The notes under the pieces were generated by a model that was not told the origin of the DNA, did no database searches, and saw nothing but the letters and a program-made list of their open reading frames with translations. The position numbers and the translations under genes were made by a program. A stretch of DNA of 64,000 nucleotides from Glandiceps talaboti (Eukaryota; Hemichordata; Enteropneusta; Spengelidae), in the NCBI RefSeq assembly GCF_964340395.1, contig NC_135549.1:19865342-19929341 (forward strand), given 5' to 3'. This document shows positions 62,879 through 64,000 of this stretch, one piece after another. The first letter of the stretch is position 1; every line of letters starts with the position of its first letter.

Positions 62879-62950
<72 letters not shown>

Positions 62951-62953
62951 TAT

Positions 62954-62988
<35 letters not shown>

Positions 62989-63037
62989 TATAGATAGATA
63001 TTATTACACAGGCGGACGGACGGACAGACAGACAGGC

Positions 63038-63096
<59 letters not shown>

Positions 63097-63112
63097 TAGA
63101 CAGACAGACGCA
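62875..63112. repeat. Compound (TA)n-(GATA)n-(GACA)n array
   Basis: About 70 bp of TA, then GATA units to about 63000, then GGAC/GACA units to about 63112. Transition between motifs is by single-base steps. Confidence 0.95.
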
Positions 63113-64000
63113 TGTATGATCCCTTTTGTGTACAAATACATCTCATATATGAAGTTTACTACTCAGTCGATTAAGCAAACGGTCGACTGTGATTTCGATT
63201 GAGATTCTTTACATATTTAGCCACTGATCTCTGCGGTGGTACCTTTCAACGTGTTGAAACATTACACATATTTAATGATAGATGCCGTATTTCATAGTCA
63301 CTTAACACATTTAAAACTAATGAAAAGATGATTTACTACACTGCTAGTATACAAAGGGTCTCGTAAGGTCACATATCTTTAGTCGGATAATTCACCGGAT
63401 TGTAACAGTTCAGTGAGAACGTATTGACATGAATAATGACTGCCTCCCATATTACCATGTGGATAGGATAAGCAAATGATTTAAGTGTTGACAACTAACG
63501 AACCACCGAGATTACAATGTATCAAGAGATCGTTACAAAGAAAGGAATATAATTCACTTGATTAAAATTTCTACGAAATGATAGTAAAATAAATTCTAAA
63601 CCATAAATTCATACACTAAATGTAAATTCATTCGCAGTGAAATGTCACTATTCAGACTTTGAATCAGATAAGACAGATAGGCGCACATATAGGAAAGGCA
63701 ACACTTTAATACCCATACATCGTCCTGTTTTTCTAATGTCTCCTTTCTATTTACTTTAAACAGGCATACTTGCTTGAATTAACCATTTTCCAAGAGAAAA
63801 CATAACTTTTTGACTAGTAGCCCACGATAAACGGAAGGTACGGACTCGCTTGTACGAAGAATCGAAGGACTGCGTCATAGATGTCAAAAAGGTCAAATAT
63901 CGCTATCAGCTTCACTATAGTACTGTTTTAAAGTACTATTATCCGCAAAACACTCAATGGCCATTTTTGATCAACTTTGGGTAGTCCTTACATCTTTTTA
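63113..64000. other. Unassigned end of window
   Basis: No gene, RNA or repeat recognised. Confidence 0.35.

Noticed and set aside
63004-63112. Regularly spaced GACA units, CRISPR-like at a glance
   Set aside because: Uninterrupted tetranucleotide microsatellite without spacers in a eukaryotic context.

Overview
The window is AT-rich eukaryotic nuclear DNA from an animal, most plausibly a marine invertebrate. The signs are one intronless rhodopsin-class GPCR, isolated exon-sized coding islands with splice-like borders, decayed CR1/L2-like and other non-LTR retrotransposons, tRNA-derived SINEs, hammerhead ribozymes tied to retroelements, and more than a dozen long (TA)n arrays. I cannot name the species from sequence alone. 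Many long open reading frames here are artefacts: reading through (TA)n gives poly(Ile-Tyr), and others lie in simple repeats or begin at non-ATG codons.

Layout. 1-3.5 kb is a retrotransposon graveyard: a plus-strand LINE reverse transcriptase C-terminus (1-650, with a tandem duplication), a minus-strand LINE of another type (940-1245) and a longer plus-strand CR1/L2-like reverse transcriptase (about 2080-3335) interrupted by a (TA)n array. 3.5-12 kb holds small hairpins and very short palindromic insertions flanked by 7-bp target duplications. 12-18 kb is mostly unassigned, with a helicase-like exon (16808-16972, minus) and a hammerhead ribozyme (17574-17615). The only complete gene is the GPCR at 18506-19660 (minus). 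20-30 kb is mostly unassigned apart from a (TA)n array and a dispersed repeat. 30.5-32 kb has three degenerate ~200-bp units and a tRNA-like module between (TA)n arrays. 39.9-41.7 kb has a MITE-like element and a composite inverted-repeat element carrying a very good hammerhead ribozyme. 42.6-44.2 kb has local duplications. 47.1-47.9 kb carries an inverted copy of the 29-kb repeat. 51.5 and 62 kb carry tRNA-derived SINEs. 55.1-56 kb is a (TA)n cluster with two related hammerheads, a perfect 61-bp inverted repeat and a decayed plus-strand hammerhead. 59.6-60.1 kb is an inverted-repeat cluster enclosing a fragment resembling the N-terminal domain of Crypton-derived (KIAA1958/QRICH1-like) proteins.

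There is no operon-like co-operation between genes. The coherent themes are (1) hammerhead ribozymes in a recurring order, ribozyme - tRNA-D-arm-like module - (TA)n, which suggests a non-autonomous retroelement of Penelope-like or retrozyme type, and (2) a family of 24-36 bp palindromes with 7-bp target duplications, for which two pre-insertion sites can be reconstructed from within the window.
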